From the NCBI GenBank assembly GCA_031254315.1, contig JAIRUQ010000074.1, positions 1-40,447 of the forward strand: 40,447 nt of DNA, in the 5' to 3' direction. The notes beneath the pieces were generated by a model that did not search any database, was not told the origin of the DNA, and worked only from the letters and a program-made list of their open reading frames with translations. This document shows positions 8,227-18,501 of this stretch, in pieces (within the stretch, counting starts at the first letter, position 1; each line of letters begins with the position of its first letter). The position numbers and the translations under genes were made by a program. The DNA is from Treponema sp. GTDB lineage: Bacteria > Spirochaetota > Spirochaetia > Treponematales > Breznakiellaceae.

Positions 8227-9588
8227 ATGTTATTTACGGCGCAGGAAATTAAAGAGACCGTGGATATGTTTCTGCGGTACAAGCTGGATATTCGGGCTAT
8301 TACGTTGGGGGTGTCCCTGCTGGATTGCGCTTCATCGAGCGGTGAGGAAACCCGCAAAAGAATCCGCGAAAAATTGATGCGCATTGCCGGACCATTGCTC
8401 AAAACAGGACGCGACATAGAGACCGAATACGGCATACCCATTATAAACAAACGTATAGCGGTAACGCCCATCGCCATAGTTGCGGCGAGTTGTGGCGATG
8501 ATGATTTTACTCCCTTTGCCCAAACGCTGGATAAAACCGCCGTTGATTTGGGCGTTGATTTTGTCGGAGGTTTTTCCGCCCTGGTACAGAAAGGTTTTTC
8601 AGGCGGCGATAAACGGCTCATTACCTCGCTGCCGGACGCGCTTTCCCAAACCGAAAGAGTCTGCGCGTCAGTAAATCTTGCCGCCACCAAAAGCGGGATC
8701 AATATGGATGCGGTAAAACTGATGGGCGGAATTATCAAACAAATTGCGGAAAAAACCGCGCACAAGGACGGCATTGGCTGCGCAAAACTGGTCGTGTTTT
8801 GCAATGCGCCGGAAGACAATCCGTTTATGGCGGGGGCATTTCACGGTGTTGGCGAAGCGGAAAGCTGCCTGAACGTGGGGGTTTCCGGTCCCGGCGTTAT
8901 AAAAGCCGCGCTGGAAAATGCAAAAGGCGCCAGTTTTGACGAGCTTGCCGATGTTATTAAAAAGACAGCCTTCAAAATTACCCGCATGGGACAATTGGTA
9001 GGCATGGAAGCGGCGCGGCGGCTGAATGTTCCCTTTGGCATTTTAGACCTTTCTCTCGCGCCAACTCCGGCAGTAGGCGATTCAGTCGCCCGCATCCTTG
9101 AAGAAATGGGCCTTGAAACCGCCGGAACCCATGGAACTACCGCCGCGCTTGCCATGTTAACTGACATGGTAAAAAAAGGCGGCGTAATGGCATCTACCCA
9201 TGTAGGCGGTTTCTCGGGGGCCTTTATCCCCGTTTCAGAGGACGAGGGCATGGTAGCCGCGGTAAAAAGCGGCTCCATCAGCCTGGACAAGCTGGAAGCG
9301 ATGACATCGGTTTGTTCTGTCGGCCTGGACATGATCGCCCTGCCCGGCGACACCAGCGCAGCCACCCTTTCCGCGATCATTGCCGATGAAATGGCAATTG
9401 GCATGGTAAACCACAAAACCACTGCCGTACGCATTATCCCCGTCCCCGGCAAAAAAACCGGTGACTGGGCCGAATTCGGCGGCTTGCTCGGCGGCGCCCC
9501 GGTCATGGCGGTAAACAAAGCGCAAAGCGATGCCTTCATCAACCGCGGAGGCAGAATCCCCGCGCCGCTCCACTCGTTCAAGAATTGA
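8227..9588 (+). CDS. UPF0210 (DUF711) family protein
   Basis: A 453-residue protein of the UPF0210/DUF711 family, related in fold to glycyl-radical-like barrels but without a proven reaction. Family features are the N-terminal [20 protein letters not shown] leading to [10 protein letters not shown], the [10 protein letters not shown] and [10 protein letters not shown] blocks, and a Gly-rich C terminus with [16 protein letters not shown] and [14 protein letters not shown]. The ATG at 8227 has GGGGAA in front and gives the usual family length; an upstream reading from 8191 starts inside a hairpin and is unlikely. It pairs with the ACT-domain gene just upstream and ends shortly before a convergent hairpin. 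Confidence 0.93.
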   Translation: MLFTAQEIKETVDMFLRYKLDIRAITLGVSLLDCASSSGEETRKRIREKLMRIAGPLLKTGRDIETEYGIPIINKRIAVTPIAIVAASCGDDDFTPFAQTLDKTAVDLGVDFVGGFSALVQKGFSGGDKRLITSLPDALSQTERVCASVNLAATKSGINMDAVKLMGGIIKQIAEKTAHKDGIGCAKLVVFCNAPEDNPFMAGAFHGVGEAESCLNVGVSGPGVIKAALENAKGASFDELADVIKKTAFKITRMGQLVGMEAARRLNVPFGILDLSLAPTPAVGDSVARILEEMGLETAGTHGTTAALAMLTDMVKKGGVMASTHVGGFSGAFIPVSEDEGMVAAVKSGSISLDKLEAMTSVCSVGLDMIALPGDTSAATLSAIIADEMAIGMVNHKTTAVRIIPVPGKKTGDWAEFGGLLGGAPVMAVNKAQSDAFINRGGRIPAPLHSFKN

Positions 9589-9609
9589 ATCGTTGTTCGA
9601 AAGCTGCAA

Positions 9610-9646
9610 GTCATTCCAGAAACCCCGGTTGGGTTTCTGGAATGAC
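9610..9646. terminator. Convergent-gene hairpin
   Basis: A 16-bp perfect stem (9610-9625 with 9631-9646) with a 5-base loop lies between the convergent UPF0210 gene and the small membrane-protein gene. The flanks are T-rich but without a strong uniform T run, so a bidirectional terminator is likely but not certain. Confidence 0.65.
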
Positions 9647-9648
9647 TA

Positions 9649-10035
9649 TTATTCCCGGTTTATCTTTGAAATAACCTGAGATGCCATCGCAATAATCCAT
9701 CCGGCAAGTATCATATATGCGCCGGTCTGCAAATCAGGGCCTTCATCAAACTGGCGGACATACACTATCACCCCGCTTGCTATACAGACAATAATGGCAA
9801 ACCAATCAACAGTGGAATTTATTTTTTTTCTCATCAACAGAAAAATTCCCACAATAACTCCGATAGCGGCGGATACGATTACCAGATACATCAACAATCC
9901 ATCCAGGGTACGATCATGGTTCATCATGTAGTCCGCAATCTCAAAACCGTTTTTGTCGCACGCTACCGGCATAAAAAGACCAATAATTACCAACAGCAGT
10001 CCAACTTTCGCAATAAGCCTAAAATTAATTACCAT
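9649..10035 (-). CDS. Small four-helix membrane protein, unknown function
   Basis: A 128-residue hydrophobic protein with four likely membrane segments, approximately 8-26, 46-67, 75-94 and 104-121. A short polar loop after the first helix carries CDKNGFEIADYMM, and a second loop carries RQFDEGPDL. I recognise no named family. AAGGAG eight bases before the ATG makes the start good. It stands alone on the minus strand, convergent with UPF0210 and downstream of the tRNA region. Confidence 0.75.
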   Translation of the reverse strand: MVINFRLIAKVGLLLVIIGLFMPVACDKNGFEIADYMMNHDRTLDGLLMYLVIVSAAIGVIVGIFLLMRKKINSTVDWFAIIVCIASGVIVYVRQFDEGPDLQTGAYMILAGWIIAMASQVISKINRE

Positions 10036-10171
10036 ACTACATTCTCCTTCTGCATCCTCAAATTAAGGAAGCAGCAGGATTCATTGTATTCGTTATACCG
10101 CAGAAATTGCAAACTATTTTAGTCAGGAAATACAGATGTCGCAATGATTTTCTTCGTTTGGTACTATAATA

Positions 10172-10315
10172 CTAAAGAAAGTGATAATTTGAGTTATTTA
10201 TATTTGTTTTCTTCTGATGCCTTATAATTATTACTCCCGTCACGCATATTAAATAGACAAGGCCTTGTGGAACATCGGTTATATTTATTTGCCTCCATGC
10301 TTCTTCGATAGTCAT
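10172..10315 (-). CDS. Possible 47-residue single-pass membrane protein
   Basis: Starts at an ATG preceded by GAGGGA with six bases between, about 57 bases beyond the initiator tRNA on the same strand. The product begins MTIEEAWRQINITDVPQG and contains one hydrophobic segment, LVYLICVTGVIII, then a basic tail. The good ribosome site and position support it; the short length and lack of a known family argue for caution. The same frame also runs back through the tRNA but that part is not coding. Confidence 0.35.
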   Translation of the reverse strand: MTIEEAWRQINITDVPQGLVYLICVTGVIIIRHQKKTNINNSNYHFL

Positions 10316-10371
10316 GGCGCTTCCCTCGACAAAAGACTGATTACAAAGCCCCTCAATTTTTAGATCTATAA

Positions 10372-10444
<73 letters not shown>

Positions 10445-10455
10445 GCGTATTTTTC

Positions 10456-10484
10456 AACCTACTATTTTTGACCAATCTTGTCAA
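10456..10484 (-). promoter_or_regulatory. Promoter of the initiator tRNA
   Basis: On the minus strand TTGACA (10479-10484) is followed after 17 bases by TAGGTT (10456-10461). The predicted start is a few bases before the mature tRNA 5' end at 10444. The -35 lies inside the 3' end of the PrsW-like gene. Confidence 0.55.
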
Positions 10485-11199
10485 GCGTTACGCCGCTATC
10501 AAGTTCGGCTGGTTCTTCTGAACTCCAACCGTCGCGGATGGATAAAATCACTGTTGTCAGAGTTAGAACAGCGATTAAGACTGCCACTATTGACCACAAA
10601 CCCGGAACCATTACCATGAAATTATAAATGCCGTGAATTACTACGGCGGTAAAGAGGCGAAGAAGCGCCTGTACGGGATTTGTGCGGAACATTACTGCGG
10701 CGGCTCCTACGCGCGAACCGCAGGCGGCATGCAGTGCGGCGGTAAAAATACGCAATAAAGCGATGCCGATGGACATATTTGAAGCGGCGTATCTCGCGCT
10801 CTCAAGGATTGAGAAACCAAGCCCCGCGATAAGACCGGTCGCGGTTCCTTTTTTGATTGTGTTGGAAGTTACCGGTTTGTCCAATCCTTCTGCGGGCTTG
10901 ACTAAGCTGTTTATCCAAAAGAAAACGAATAACAGTAACAAACGGCTAAATTCTTCTGTAAAAGCGACCCGGATGAAAAATTCATAGAAAAGAGCCATTC
11001 TGCCCTGAGTGAAAATTGAAAGATTTAAAAGGTCTTGCATGACAAGAGCCGGAAAAAAAGCCGCCGCGCCTGCAAGTAGCGCGAATAAAAACCGTACGAT
11101 AGAAAATTGATACTTTGCGGCGCGAAACCAAATGAAAACGGCAACCATAGGAAGCGAGGAAATTAAGATTAACGCCAGCAAAACCCATAAACCGGACAT
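10462..11199 (-). CDS. PrsW-like intramembrane protease family protein
   Basis: A 245-residue polytopic protein with about eight hydrophobic segments. The PrsW/RsiW-degrading family pattern is visible: VAFTEEFSRLLLLF with the paired glutamates, then GLGFSILESARYA, TAALHAACG and VIHGIYNF, giving the expected Glu/His set inside membrane helices. Family members cleave membrane-bound anti-sigma factors or act on other membrane proteins; the target here is unknown. It is divergent from the F-ATPase operon and upstream of the initiator tRNA. The ATG at 11199 lacks a strong ribosome site, so the exact start is moderately sure. Confidence 0.82.
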   Translation of the reverse strand: MSGLWVLLALILISSLPMVAVFIWFRAAKYQFSIVRFLFALLAGAAAFFPALVMQDLLNLSIFTQGRMALFYEFFIRVAFTEEFSRLLLLFVFFWINSLVKPAEGLDKPVTSNTIKKGTATGLIAGLGFSILESARYAASNMSIGIALLRIFTAALHAACGSRVGAAAVMFRTNPVQALLRLFTAVVIHGIYNFMVMVPGLWSIVAVLIAVLTLTTVILSIRDGWSSEEPAELDSGVTLDKIGQK

Positions 11200-11262
11200 T
11201 GTATTATTTTATCAAATTTTCATAAAAATTAAAACCCGTAGTAGATATATTTTAAATATCTG

Positions 11263-11291
11263 TTGGACTATCGGGACATATATTGTATTAA
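11263..11291 (+). promoter_or_regulatory. Likely promoter of the ATP synthase operon
   Basis: TTGGAC (11263-11268), 17-base spacer, TATTAA (11286-11291), about 60 bases before atpB. It is the best sigma-70-like pair in the gap. Confidence 0.5.
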
Positions 11292-11352
11292 TAATTATAG
11301 AGGGATATACTTGTAATTAGGGCTGTTGATTGATCTTTCAAATTGAGGAGTT

Positions 11353-12075
11353 ATGGAAGAGCTTGAAATAAAAACGATTTTCACTATTGCCTTTTCCGGT
11401 GTTGAAATACCCATAACCGAAACTGTAATTGTCTCGTGGATTGTAATGGCTATCCTCATCATTGCGTCCGTTATTCTTACCAGAAAGCTAAAGGAAATAC
11501 CCAAAGGTTCACAGACATTTCTTGAAGCCGCCGTGGAGTTTCTAAACAATTTTTCCAAAAATCAATTTGGCTCTTTTTCAAAACATCTGGGACCGTACAT
11601 GGGAGCGCTCTTTTTGTTTTTGCTCCTCGCAAACATCATCCCTGTTTTATCGCCGCTTTCATTTAAGGCTTTTGGGTTTGAGTTTGCTCCGCCGTTTCCA
11701 ATCCGCCCCCCAACAAGGGACATCAATGTTACAGCGGCTCTTGCCGTAATTTCAATTTTACTGCTGATTGTTTGCGGTTTTGCGGCTCGCGGATTTAAGG
11801 GATGGTTTAAGCGGCTGTTGTACCCTGTTCCATTTATGTTGCCTTTCAATATTATGGAATATGGGACGCGCCTTATTTCCCTGTCGTTGCGGTTATTCGG
11901 AAATATACTTGGCGCTTTTGTTCTGATGAGCATGATCGAGAAACTATTTCCTGCCGTGCTTCCGGCGGTATTTTCGCTTTATTTTGATTTCTTCGATGGG
12001 CTGATTCAAGCGATGATTTTTGTGTTTTTAACAAGTCTTTATATTTCGGAGGCTGTTAAACTACATGAGGAATAA
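11353..12075 (+). CDS. atpB: F-type ATP synthase subunit a
   Basis: A 240-residue membrane subunit forming the two ion half-channels against the c-ring. The essential arginine is R180 in SLSLRLFGNILGAF, and the last helix carries FDGLIQAMIFVFLTSLYI, both standard for subunit a. Five to six membrane helices are visible. GAGG precedes the ATG. It is the first gene of the operon; no atpI-like gene is seen upstream. This arrangement (a-c-b-delta-alpha-gamma-beta-epsilon) is the usual bacterial order. Confidence 0.96.
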   Translation: MEELEIKTIFTIAFSGVEIPITETVIVSWIVMAILIIASVILTRKLKEIPKGSQTFLEAAVEFLNNFSKNQFGSFSKHLGPYMGALFLFLLLANIIPVLSPLSFKAFGFEFAPPFPIRPPTRDINVTAALAVISILLLIVCGFAARGFKGWFKRLLYPVPFMLPFNIMEYGTRLISLSLRLFGNILGAFVLMSMIEKLFPAVLPAVFSLYFDFFDGLIQAMIFVFLTSLYISEAVKLHEE

Positions 12076-12159
12076 CATTAAATATAATAAAGGAATTATC
12101 ATGAGACTTTGTTTCATGTTTGAATAAAACAACGGGTACACCGTAAAAAGGAGTAAAGT

Positions 12160-12390
12160 ATGGAATTAAATGTGTTGATTGCGATTGGAGCGGGCATTGC
12201 GGTAGTTACAGGTCTTGGAGCCGGTATCGGTATTGGTATTGCGACATCGGGATTTTTGCAGGCTATATCCCGTCAGCCTGAAGTAATGGGAAAAATGACG
12301 CCCATGTTTTTTGTCGGTGTCGCGCTTGCGGAATCGACAGCTATTTACGGACTGGTCATTTCAATCATTCTTATTACAAGGCTTGGTTAA
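12160..12390 (+). CDS. atpE: F-type ATP synthase subunit c
   Basis: A 76-residue hairpin of two membrane helices joined by the SRQPE loop; it forms the rotating ring. The ion-carrying carboxylate is E58 in ALAESTAIYG. E58, S59, T60 and Y63 match the Na+-coordinating pattern of Na+-type rings, but the first-helix glutamine that completes that site in Ilyobacter and Propionigenium is replaced by I25 (aligned through RQPE). The coupling ion is therefore ambiguous. A strong AAAGGAG precedes the ATG, suited to the high copy number of this subunit. Confidence 0.96.
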   Translation: MELNVLIAIGAGIAVVTGLGAGIGIGIATSGFLQAISRQPEVMGKMTPMFFVGVALAESTAIYGLVISIILITRLG

Positions 12391-12396
12391 TAAATT

Positions 12397-12891
12397 ATGC
12401 TTGATTTTTCCGTTACATTTATTATTACCATCATCAATATTACTGTTCTGTATTTTATACTAAGAAAAGTATTATTCAAACCGGTAACAAAATTCATGGC
12501 GGACAGAACAAAGCGTGTTCAGGACTCGATTGATCAGGCGGAAAGCGACAAGACGAAGGCGCAGGAACTTCTTGCTCAATACGAAGACAAGTTAAAAACA
12601 GCCGAAGCCGAAGCGAAAATTATTTTGAAAAATGCCGTTGAAAATGCCGAGTATAAGGCGCAGAAGATTGTTGACGAAGGGAAACAAGAAGCAGAAAACA
12701 CTTCCGCAAGTTTGCGCAAACAGATTGATACGGAACGTCAGGCGGCATTGGCTAAGTTTAAGCTGGAAGCCGCTACTCTGGTGGTTGCCGCCTCCGGTAA
12801 ACTCGCGGCAAAAGATTTTTCCGGCGATGATAACAAATACTACGCGAACATGCTGATAGAAGAACTTTCTGCGCAAAAAGGAAGTAACTAA
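12397..12891 (+). CDS. atpF: F-type ATP synthase subunit b
   Basis: A 164-residue peripheral-stalk subunit: one N-terminal membrane helix (about residues 4-24), then the conserved VLFKPVTKFMADRTKRVQDS, followed by a long charged, Ala-rich coiled coil (roughly 40-140). It bridges subunit a and the delta/alpha head. It begins six bases after atpE and its stop abuts the start of atpH. Confidence 0.95.
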   Translation: MLDFSVTFIITIINITVLYFILRKVLFKPVTKFMADRTKRVQDSIDQAESDKTKAQELLAQYEDKLKTAEAEAKIILKNAVENAEYKAQKIVDEGKQEAENTSASLRKQIDTERQAALAKFKLEAATLVVAASGKLAAKDFSGDDNKYYANMLIEELSAQKGSN

Positions 12892-13461
12892 ATGTATTCA
12901 AGGGCTTTTCATACGAGGAGATGGTCTCAGGCGTTTCTCTCTGTTTCGGGAGAGAACGCGCAGGAAGCGTTTTTGTACTTCAAGGCGCTTGTTTCTCCTG
13001 TAAAGTCCATGCACGGCGTTCTTTCGGGACATAGCGCGGCTCTAATGCTTGAAAAAATTTTAAGGGAAAGCGCCGGAGGCAATTCCGGCGATAAATCCCC
13101 GGCTCTTGAATATGCGATATGTTTTATTTGTTTGTTAGTTGAAAAAAAATGTTTTAAATATGCCGATGCGCTTATGGAAAATATCGAACAGAAGCTGGAT
13201 GAACAAAACGGAATACTCGATATTACTTTAGAAGCGGCATCTCCGTTAACTGCGGAGCTTGAAAAAGAGCTGACACGGATGATTAAAGAGAAAACAAACG
13301 CGGCTGGTATCAAAATGAAGACGCATGTAAAACCTGAATTGCTTGGCGGTTTTTTGCTGAGAACGCACGGGTTTTATATTGACGCAAGCCTTAAAGGGCA
13401 ACTGCAAAAAATGTCAGATGAATTGACTGCGACGATATGGACGGGAGGAAGTAATGGCTAA
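12892..13461 (+). CDS. atpH: F-type ATP synthase subunit delta
   Basis: A 189-residue OSCP/delta subunit linking the peripheral stalk to the alpha3beta3 head. The N terminus has the helical [13 protein letters not shown]-type start and the C-terminal family signature appears as [23 protein letters not shown]. The N-terminal domain is divergent compared with typical delta, as usual for this subunit. The ATG follows the atpF stop directly and the end overlaps the first codons of atpA by eight bases, so translation is probably coupled. Confidence 0.92.
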   Translation: MYSRAFHTRRWSQAFLSVSGENAQEAFLYFKALVSPVKSMHGVLSGHSAALMLEKILRESAGGNSGDKSPALEYAICFICLLVEKKCFKYADALMENIEQKLDEQNGILDITLEAASPLTAELEKELTRMIKEKTNAAGIKMKTHVKPELLGGFLLRTHGFYIDASLKGQLQKMSDELTATIWTGGSNG

Positions 13462-14959
13462 TTACGATGACCTCGCAAGAGTTTTACAGGAGCGTATCAC
13501 AAATTGGAAGGGTAAAGCCACTTCCGGCAGTTCCGGTTTTGTTATACAGGTGGGCGATTCGGTTGCCACTGTTTTCGGTCTTAACAGCGCGGTTTACGGC
13601 GAGTTAGTTGAATTTGCATCGGGCGCGACAGGGATCGTTTTCAATCTTGAAGAAGAAACTGTAGGCTGTGTAATTCTGGAAGGTGAATCGCTTGTTAGAG
13701 ACGGCGAGGAAGTGAAGGGGACGGGCAAGGTTGTGTCTGTTCCATCAGGAGACACGCTCTTTGGCAGGGTGTTAAATCCGTTAGGTGAACCTGTTGATGG
13801 CAAGGGTCCTATAACAGCCGAGGCGTATTTGCCGATGGAGAGTCCTGCCGCGCCTGTAATTGACCGTGGAGCTGTAGACACTCCGCTTCAAACAGGAATT
13901 ATTTCCATAGACGCTATGATCCCTATTGGACGCGGTCAGCGTGAGCTGATAATCGGCGACCGTCAGACAGGAAAAACAGCAATCGCTATCGACACGATGA
14001 TCAATCAGAAAGGGAAGAATGTTATTTGCGTGTACTGCGCGATAGGGCAGAAGTCATCTTCGGTAGCGGCAATTCTTAAAAACCTTGAAAAACACGGTGC
14101 GATGGATCACTCGTTTGTGGTGCTTGCTTCCGCTTCTGATTCAGCCGCTCTTCAGTACATCGCCCCTTATTCTGCAGTCGCTATGGCGGAACATTTTATG
14201 CAGAAGGGAAAAGACGTGCTGATTGTTTACGATGATCTTTCAAAACACGCCGTCGCTTATCGCACAATTAGTTTGCTCTTGCGCCGCCCTCCGGGACGTG
14301 AAGCATTTCCGGGCGATGTGTTTTATCTGCACTCGCGGCTTTTAGAACGTGCGGCAAAACTTTCAGGCGCAAGGGGCGGCGGCTCTATCACTGCGCTTCC
14401 AATTGTTGAAACGCAAGCAGGAGACATTTCTTCCTACATTCCGACAAATGTTATCTCAATTACAGACGGGCAAATTTTTCTTGATACGGAATTGTTTAAC
14501 TCCGGTTTTCGCCCTGCGGTAAATGTCGGTCTTTCAGTCAGCCGTGTCGGAGGTGCGGCGCAGACAAAAGCGATACGAAAAATTTCAGGACGCATCAGAC
14601 TTGACCTTGCCCAGTACCGGGAGATGGCGGCGTTTGCCCAATTCGGCAGTGATTTGGATAAAGAAACACGCGATAAACTTATTCAGGGCGTACGGCTGTT
14701 GGAAGTGTTGAAACAACCTCAGCTTTCACCTTATGATCTGGAAGAACAAGTTGCGATTCTTTTTCTTGCAGTAAACGGCTATCTTCTTAATGTTTATGTA
14801 GAAAATATTTCTTCGTTTGTAAAAGAATATCTTGAATACTTAAAAAGTCAAAAGGCGGAATTAATGAAGAGCATTGCGGAGACAGGCGTTGTTTCCGAAG
14901 AGCAGGAAGAAGAAATGCGTTCTGCCGCGAAAGCCTTTAAGGAGACAAAAACCAAATGA
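13454..14959 (+). CDS. atpA: F-type ATP synthase subunit alpha
   Basis: A 501-residue non-catalytic nucleotide-binding subunit of F1. The P-loop reads [12 protein letters not shown], the Walker B region [15 protein letters not shown], followed by [20 protein letters not shown] and the alpha signature [19 protein letters not shown]. The arginine-finger region, [15 protein letters not shown], is intact. Length matches the family. GGAGG lies a few bases before the ATG, inside atpH. Confidence 0.97.
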   Translation: MANYDDLARVLQERITNWKGKATSGSSGFVIQVGDSVATVFGLNSAVYGELVEFASGATGIVFNLEEETVGCVILEGESLVRDGEEVKGTGKVVSVPSGDTLFGRVLNPLGEPVDGKGPITAEAYLPMESPAAPVIDRGAVDTPLQTGIISIDAMIPIGRGQRELIIGDRQTGKTAIAIDTMINQKGKNVICVYCAIGQKSSSVAAILKNLEKHGAMDHSFVVLASASDSAALQYIAPYSAVAMAEHFMQKGKDVLIVYDDLSKHAVAYRTISLLLRRPPGREAFPGDVFYLHSRLLERAAKLSGARGGGSITALPIVETQAGDISSYIPTNVISITDGQIFLDTELFNSGFRPAVNVGLSVSRVGGAAQTKAIRKISGRIRLDLAQYREMAAFAQFGSDLDKETRDKLIQGVRLLEVLKQPQLSPYDLEEQVAILFLAVNGYLLNVYVENISSFVKEYLEYLKSQKAELMKSIAETGVVSEEQEEEMRSAAKAFKETKTK

Positions 14960-15840
14960 TGAATTTGCGCGATGTGCGCCAAAGAATGCGTGCAATTGCA
15001 CAGACATTGCAGGTAACAAAAGCAATGAAGCTCATCTCTACCGCAAAATTGCGAAAAGGCAGAAGTATGCTTGAAAATACCGAGCCTTACTATAAGCGAA
15101 TTCAAAAATCAATGTTTGATATTCTTTCCAGAGAGAACAACATCCGAAGCGAATTCTTCCGCAAAAGCAATACATCTTCACCTCACACTGCGATTATGGT
15201 AATAACAAGCGATAAGGGGCTTGCCGGCGGTTATAACATGAATGTTTTTAGGCGCGTAAACGATCTTTGCTCAAAAGTAAAAAATCCTCTGCTAATACTT
15301 GTTGGCTCTGTCGGCTACCGCTATTTTATACATACGCAATATGTCATCTTGGAAAATTTCTCTTTTAATTCACAGATACCCACTTTGGATCATGCCGGAG
15401 AAATTGCGGATTATATGATTTCACAGTATCTTTGGGAATTATTTGATGAAATCCACATCGTATATACCCACATGTTCAGTACAGTTAAATTAACAGCGAC
15501 GGAGCATCAGATTCTTCCTCTGGTAAAAGAAAAAATTCAAAAAGAGTTGTTTGAAATCGACGACAAAAAAAGAGAAGATTTAAGGTTTGAATTTATGCCG
15601 TCGGCAGGAGAGGTTTTTGATATGCTGGTTCCTCAGTATATCAAAGGCGTAATTTACGGGGCAATGGTCGAGGCTTATGCAAGCGAACAAAGCGCGCGCA
15701 TGACTGCAATGGACGAAGCGTCAAAAAATGCTGAAGATATGCTTGCTACGCTTAAAATAAGTTACAATCGCGCACGGCAGGCGGGCATTACGCAGGAAAT
15801 TTCGGAAATTATCGGCGGCTCTTCAGCGTTAGCTGATTAA
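14956..15840 (+). CDS. atpG: F-type ATP synthase subunit gamma
   Basis: A 294-residue central-stalk subunit. The N-terminal helix [20 protein letters not shown] and the C-terminal helix with [20 protein letters not shown] form the coiled coil that rotates in the head; the middle contains [12 protein letters not shown], the conserved gamma block. The start overlaps the atpA stop by four bases (ATGA). The shortest acceptable start is used, though a neighbouring Met codon (MM) exists. Confidence 0.96.
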   Translation: MMNLRDVRQRMRAIAQTLQVTKAMKLISTAKLRKGRSMLENTEPYYKRIQKSMFDILSRENNIRSEFFRKSNTSSPHTAIMVITSDKGLAGGYNMNVFRRVNDLCSKVKNPLLILVGSVGYRYFIHTQYVILENFSFNSQIPTLDHAGEIADYMISQYLWELFDEIHIVYTHMFSTVKLTATEHQILPLVKEKIQKELFEIDDKKREDLRFEFMPSAGEVFDMLVPQYIKGVIYGAMVEAYASEQSARMTAMDEASKNAEDMLATLKISYNRARQAGITQEISEIIGGSSALAD

Positions 15841-17234
<1,394 letters not shown>

Positions 17235-17235
<1 letters not shown>

Positions 17236-17642
17236 TGGCAGGTTTATTTAACTTTGAGGTACACACTCCTTTTAGGCTTTTCTACATCAATCAGGTTCAG
17301 TCTGTTACACTTACTTTGGCGGACGGCGAAATCGAAGTATACGCAAATCATTCTCCTTTTACCGCCGTAACGGTTACAGGCATTCTCCGTATCAAAGAGG
17401 GGGAGGGACGATGGCGGTCGGCATTTATCTCCGAGGGCATTTTGGAAGTGAAGAGTGAAAAAAATGTGCTAATGGTTGAATACGCCGAATGGCCAGAAGA
17501 AATTGACAGAGAACGCGCCCTTGCTTCCAAAACAGAAGCGGAAAAAACACTGGCAGATTCAACGTTTAAATTTTATGTTGACAAGGCTAAGTTAGATAAA
17601 CGCCGCGCCGAATACAGATTGAAGATTTCAGAAGAAAACTGA
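17235..17642 (+). CDS. atpC: F-type ATP synthase subunit epsilon
   Basis: A 135-residue regulatory central-stalk subunit. The N-terminal beta barrel is recognisable from ADGEIEVYANHSPFTAVTVT (usual GxxGxxpgHxp region, here modified to YANHSP) and the C-terminal helical hairpin by the charged segment after EWPEEIDRERALASKTEAEK. It overlaps the atpD stop by one base (TAATG). It closes the operon. A missing glycine motif suggests some divergence, but position and length make the call secure. Confidence 0.92.
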
Positions 17643-17654
17643 ACTCTCGTTGTT

Positions 17655-17696
17655 GACAAAGTTCGATATATTAACGTATATCATTTCTTCTTTGTC
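17655..17696. repeat. Nested inverted repeat after the ATP synthase operon
   Basis: GACAAAG (17655-17661) pairs with CTTTGTC (17690-17696), enclosing GATATA (17665-17670) paired with TATATC (17677-17682). It lies 12 bases after the atpC stop and may serve as a 3'-end structure. No T run follows. The remaining bases to 17845 hold nothing I can identify. Confidence 0.35.
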
Positions 17697-17845
17697 GTTC
17701 TGTGTCATCCGGAGTTATTTGAAATATTTTAATGATAGCCATTATTAACATTATATCAGCGTTTAAACTAAAATAAAACTGATGATTGTTAGTTCCATAA
17801 TTATTGTATCTATATCCTAAAACAAGTCTCTTCTGTAAATCTTAT

Positions 17846-18313
17846 TTACATATTTTCTAAACCTAAGAGACTTCTACTAAACCCTATAAGAGTTTCTATA
17901 GAACCATTATTAAGTCTTCTTGGACTTTCAATAATTGCAGACAAGTCATCTTTCTTATAAATTTCTGCTCCCCTAGATGATCTGTGAAAAAATTCCCAAT
18001 TGTTTCTTTCAAGGTAACGAGAAAATGAAGCTCTATGCTTATTTACTTCATTATCTGAACTAAATGTATTATGTACAGAACTTACAGTGACTATTCCATT
18101 ATGAACAAGCAGGAGTATACCTTCATCACTATAGAATACTTGCGTATTTGGTCCGGGTGCATCACCCATATATCGAAATCCGGCAGGAACAGGTTGATCT
18201 AATAAAGAAATACATCTATTTACCAGCAAAGCAACACGATCATTTTGTCCATTTCCATGGACTTGTAAAACCAATGAAAAGAAGATAAGTAAAAAAAACA
18301 AATGTTTTTTCAT
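17846..18313 (-). CDS. Small exported protein, unknown function
   Basis: A 155-residue protein with a clear N-terminal signal peptide (MKKHLFFLLIFFSLVLQVHG), probably cleaved near residue 20, giving a mature domain of about 135 residues with VPAGFRYMGDAPGPNTQVFY and NNWEFFHRSSRGAEIYKK. No cysteine follows the hydrophobic core, so it is more likely secreted or periplasmic than a lipoprotein. No known family recognised. The base composition is much more AT-rich than the ATPase genes next to it. A perfect consensus promoter is found upstream, which supports expression as a single gene. ATG 18313 is preferred to TTG 18325 because GGGGG lies in front. Confidence 0.75.
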   Translation of the reverse strand: MKKHLFFLLIFFSLVLQVHGNGQNDRVALLVNRCISLLDQPVPAGFRYMGDAPGPNTQVFYSDEGILLLVHNGIVTVSSVHNTFSSDNEVNKHRASFSRYLERNNWEFFHRSSRGAEIYKKDDLSAIIESPRRLNNGSIETLIGFSRSLLGLENM

Positions 18314-18332
18314 ATATGCCCCCAATAATTAC

Positions 18333-18361
18333 ATTATATCTCACCATTTATGGTTTGTCAA
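18333..18361 (-). promoter_or_regulatory. Perfect consensus sigma-70 promoter
   Basis: On the minus strand TTGACA (18356-18361), exactly 17 bases, TATAAT (18333-18338), 20 bases before the small exported protein's start. All 12 consensus bases match. Confidence 0.85.
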
Positions 18362-18398
18362 GTTAATTTTTGACTCCTAACGGATTGAGGAGAAGTAA

Positions 18399-18493
18399 TT
18401 ATTTGACGGCTCACAATATGGTATCAAAGGGGCATTGCAAAACATTGTAGCGAAGGTACATAATCCAGCCGATAAAGCATCGCATAACTCCAG
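18399..18493 (+). other. Possible remnant of a coding region
   Basis: The plus strand is open from 18399 and reads in one frame DGSQYGIKGALQNIVAKVHN followed by PADKASHNSSYMPL, with protein-like composition, before running into the 3' end of the next minus gene. There is no start codon with a ribosome site. It could be the tail of a decayed gene. The parent family is not recognised. Confidence 0.25.
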
Positions 18494-18501
18494 TTATATG
18501 C
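18482..18501 (-). repeat. Short palindrome over a stop codon, possible collapsed attC-like site
   Basis: ATAACT (18484-18489) and AGTTAT (18492-18497) face each other around CC, flanked by GC and GC. On the minus strand it reads GCATATAAC then GTTATGC, which resembles the R'' and R' boxes of integron attC sites with the central stem missing. The stop codon of the TPR lipoprotein lies inside it, as is common for cassette genes. Confidence 0.35.

Noticed and set aside
17653-17682. Plus-strand TTGACA/TATATC promoter after atpC
   Set aside because: The spacer is 18 bases, the bases form an inverted repeat, and no plus-strand gene follows for over 5 kb.
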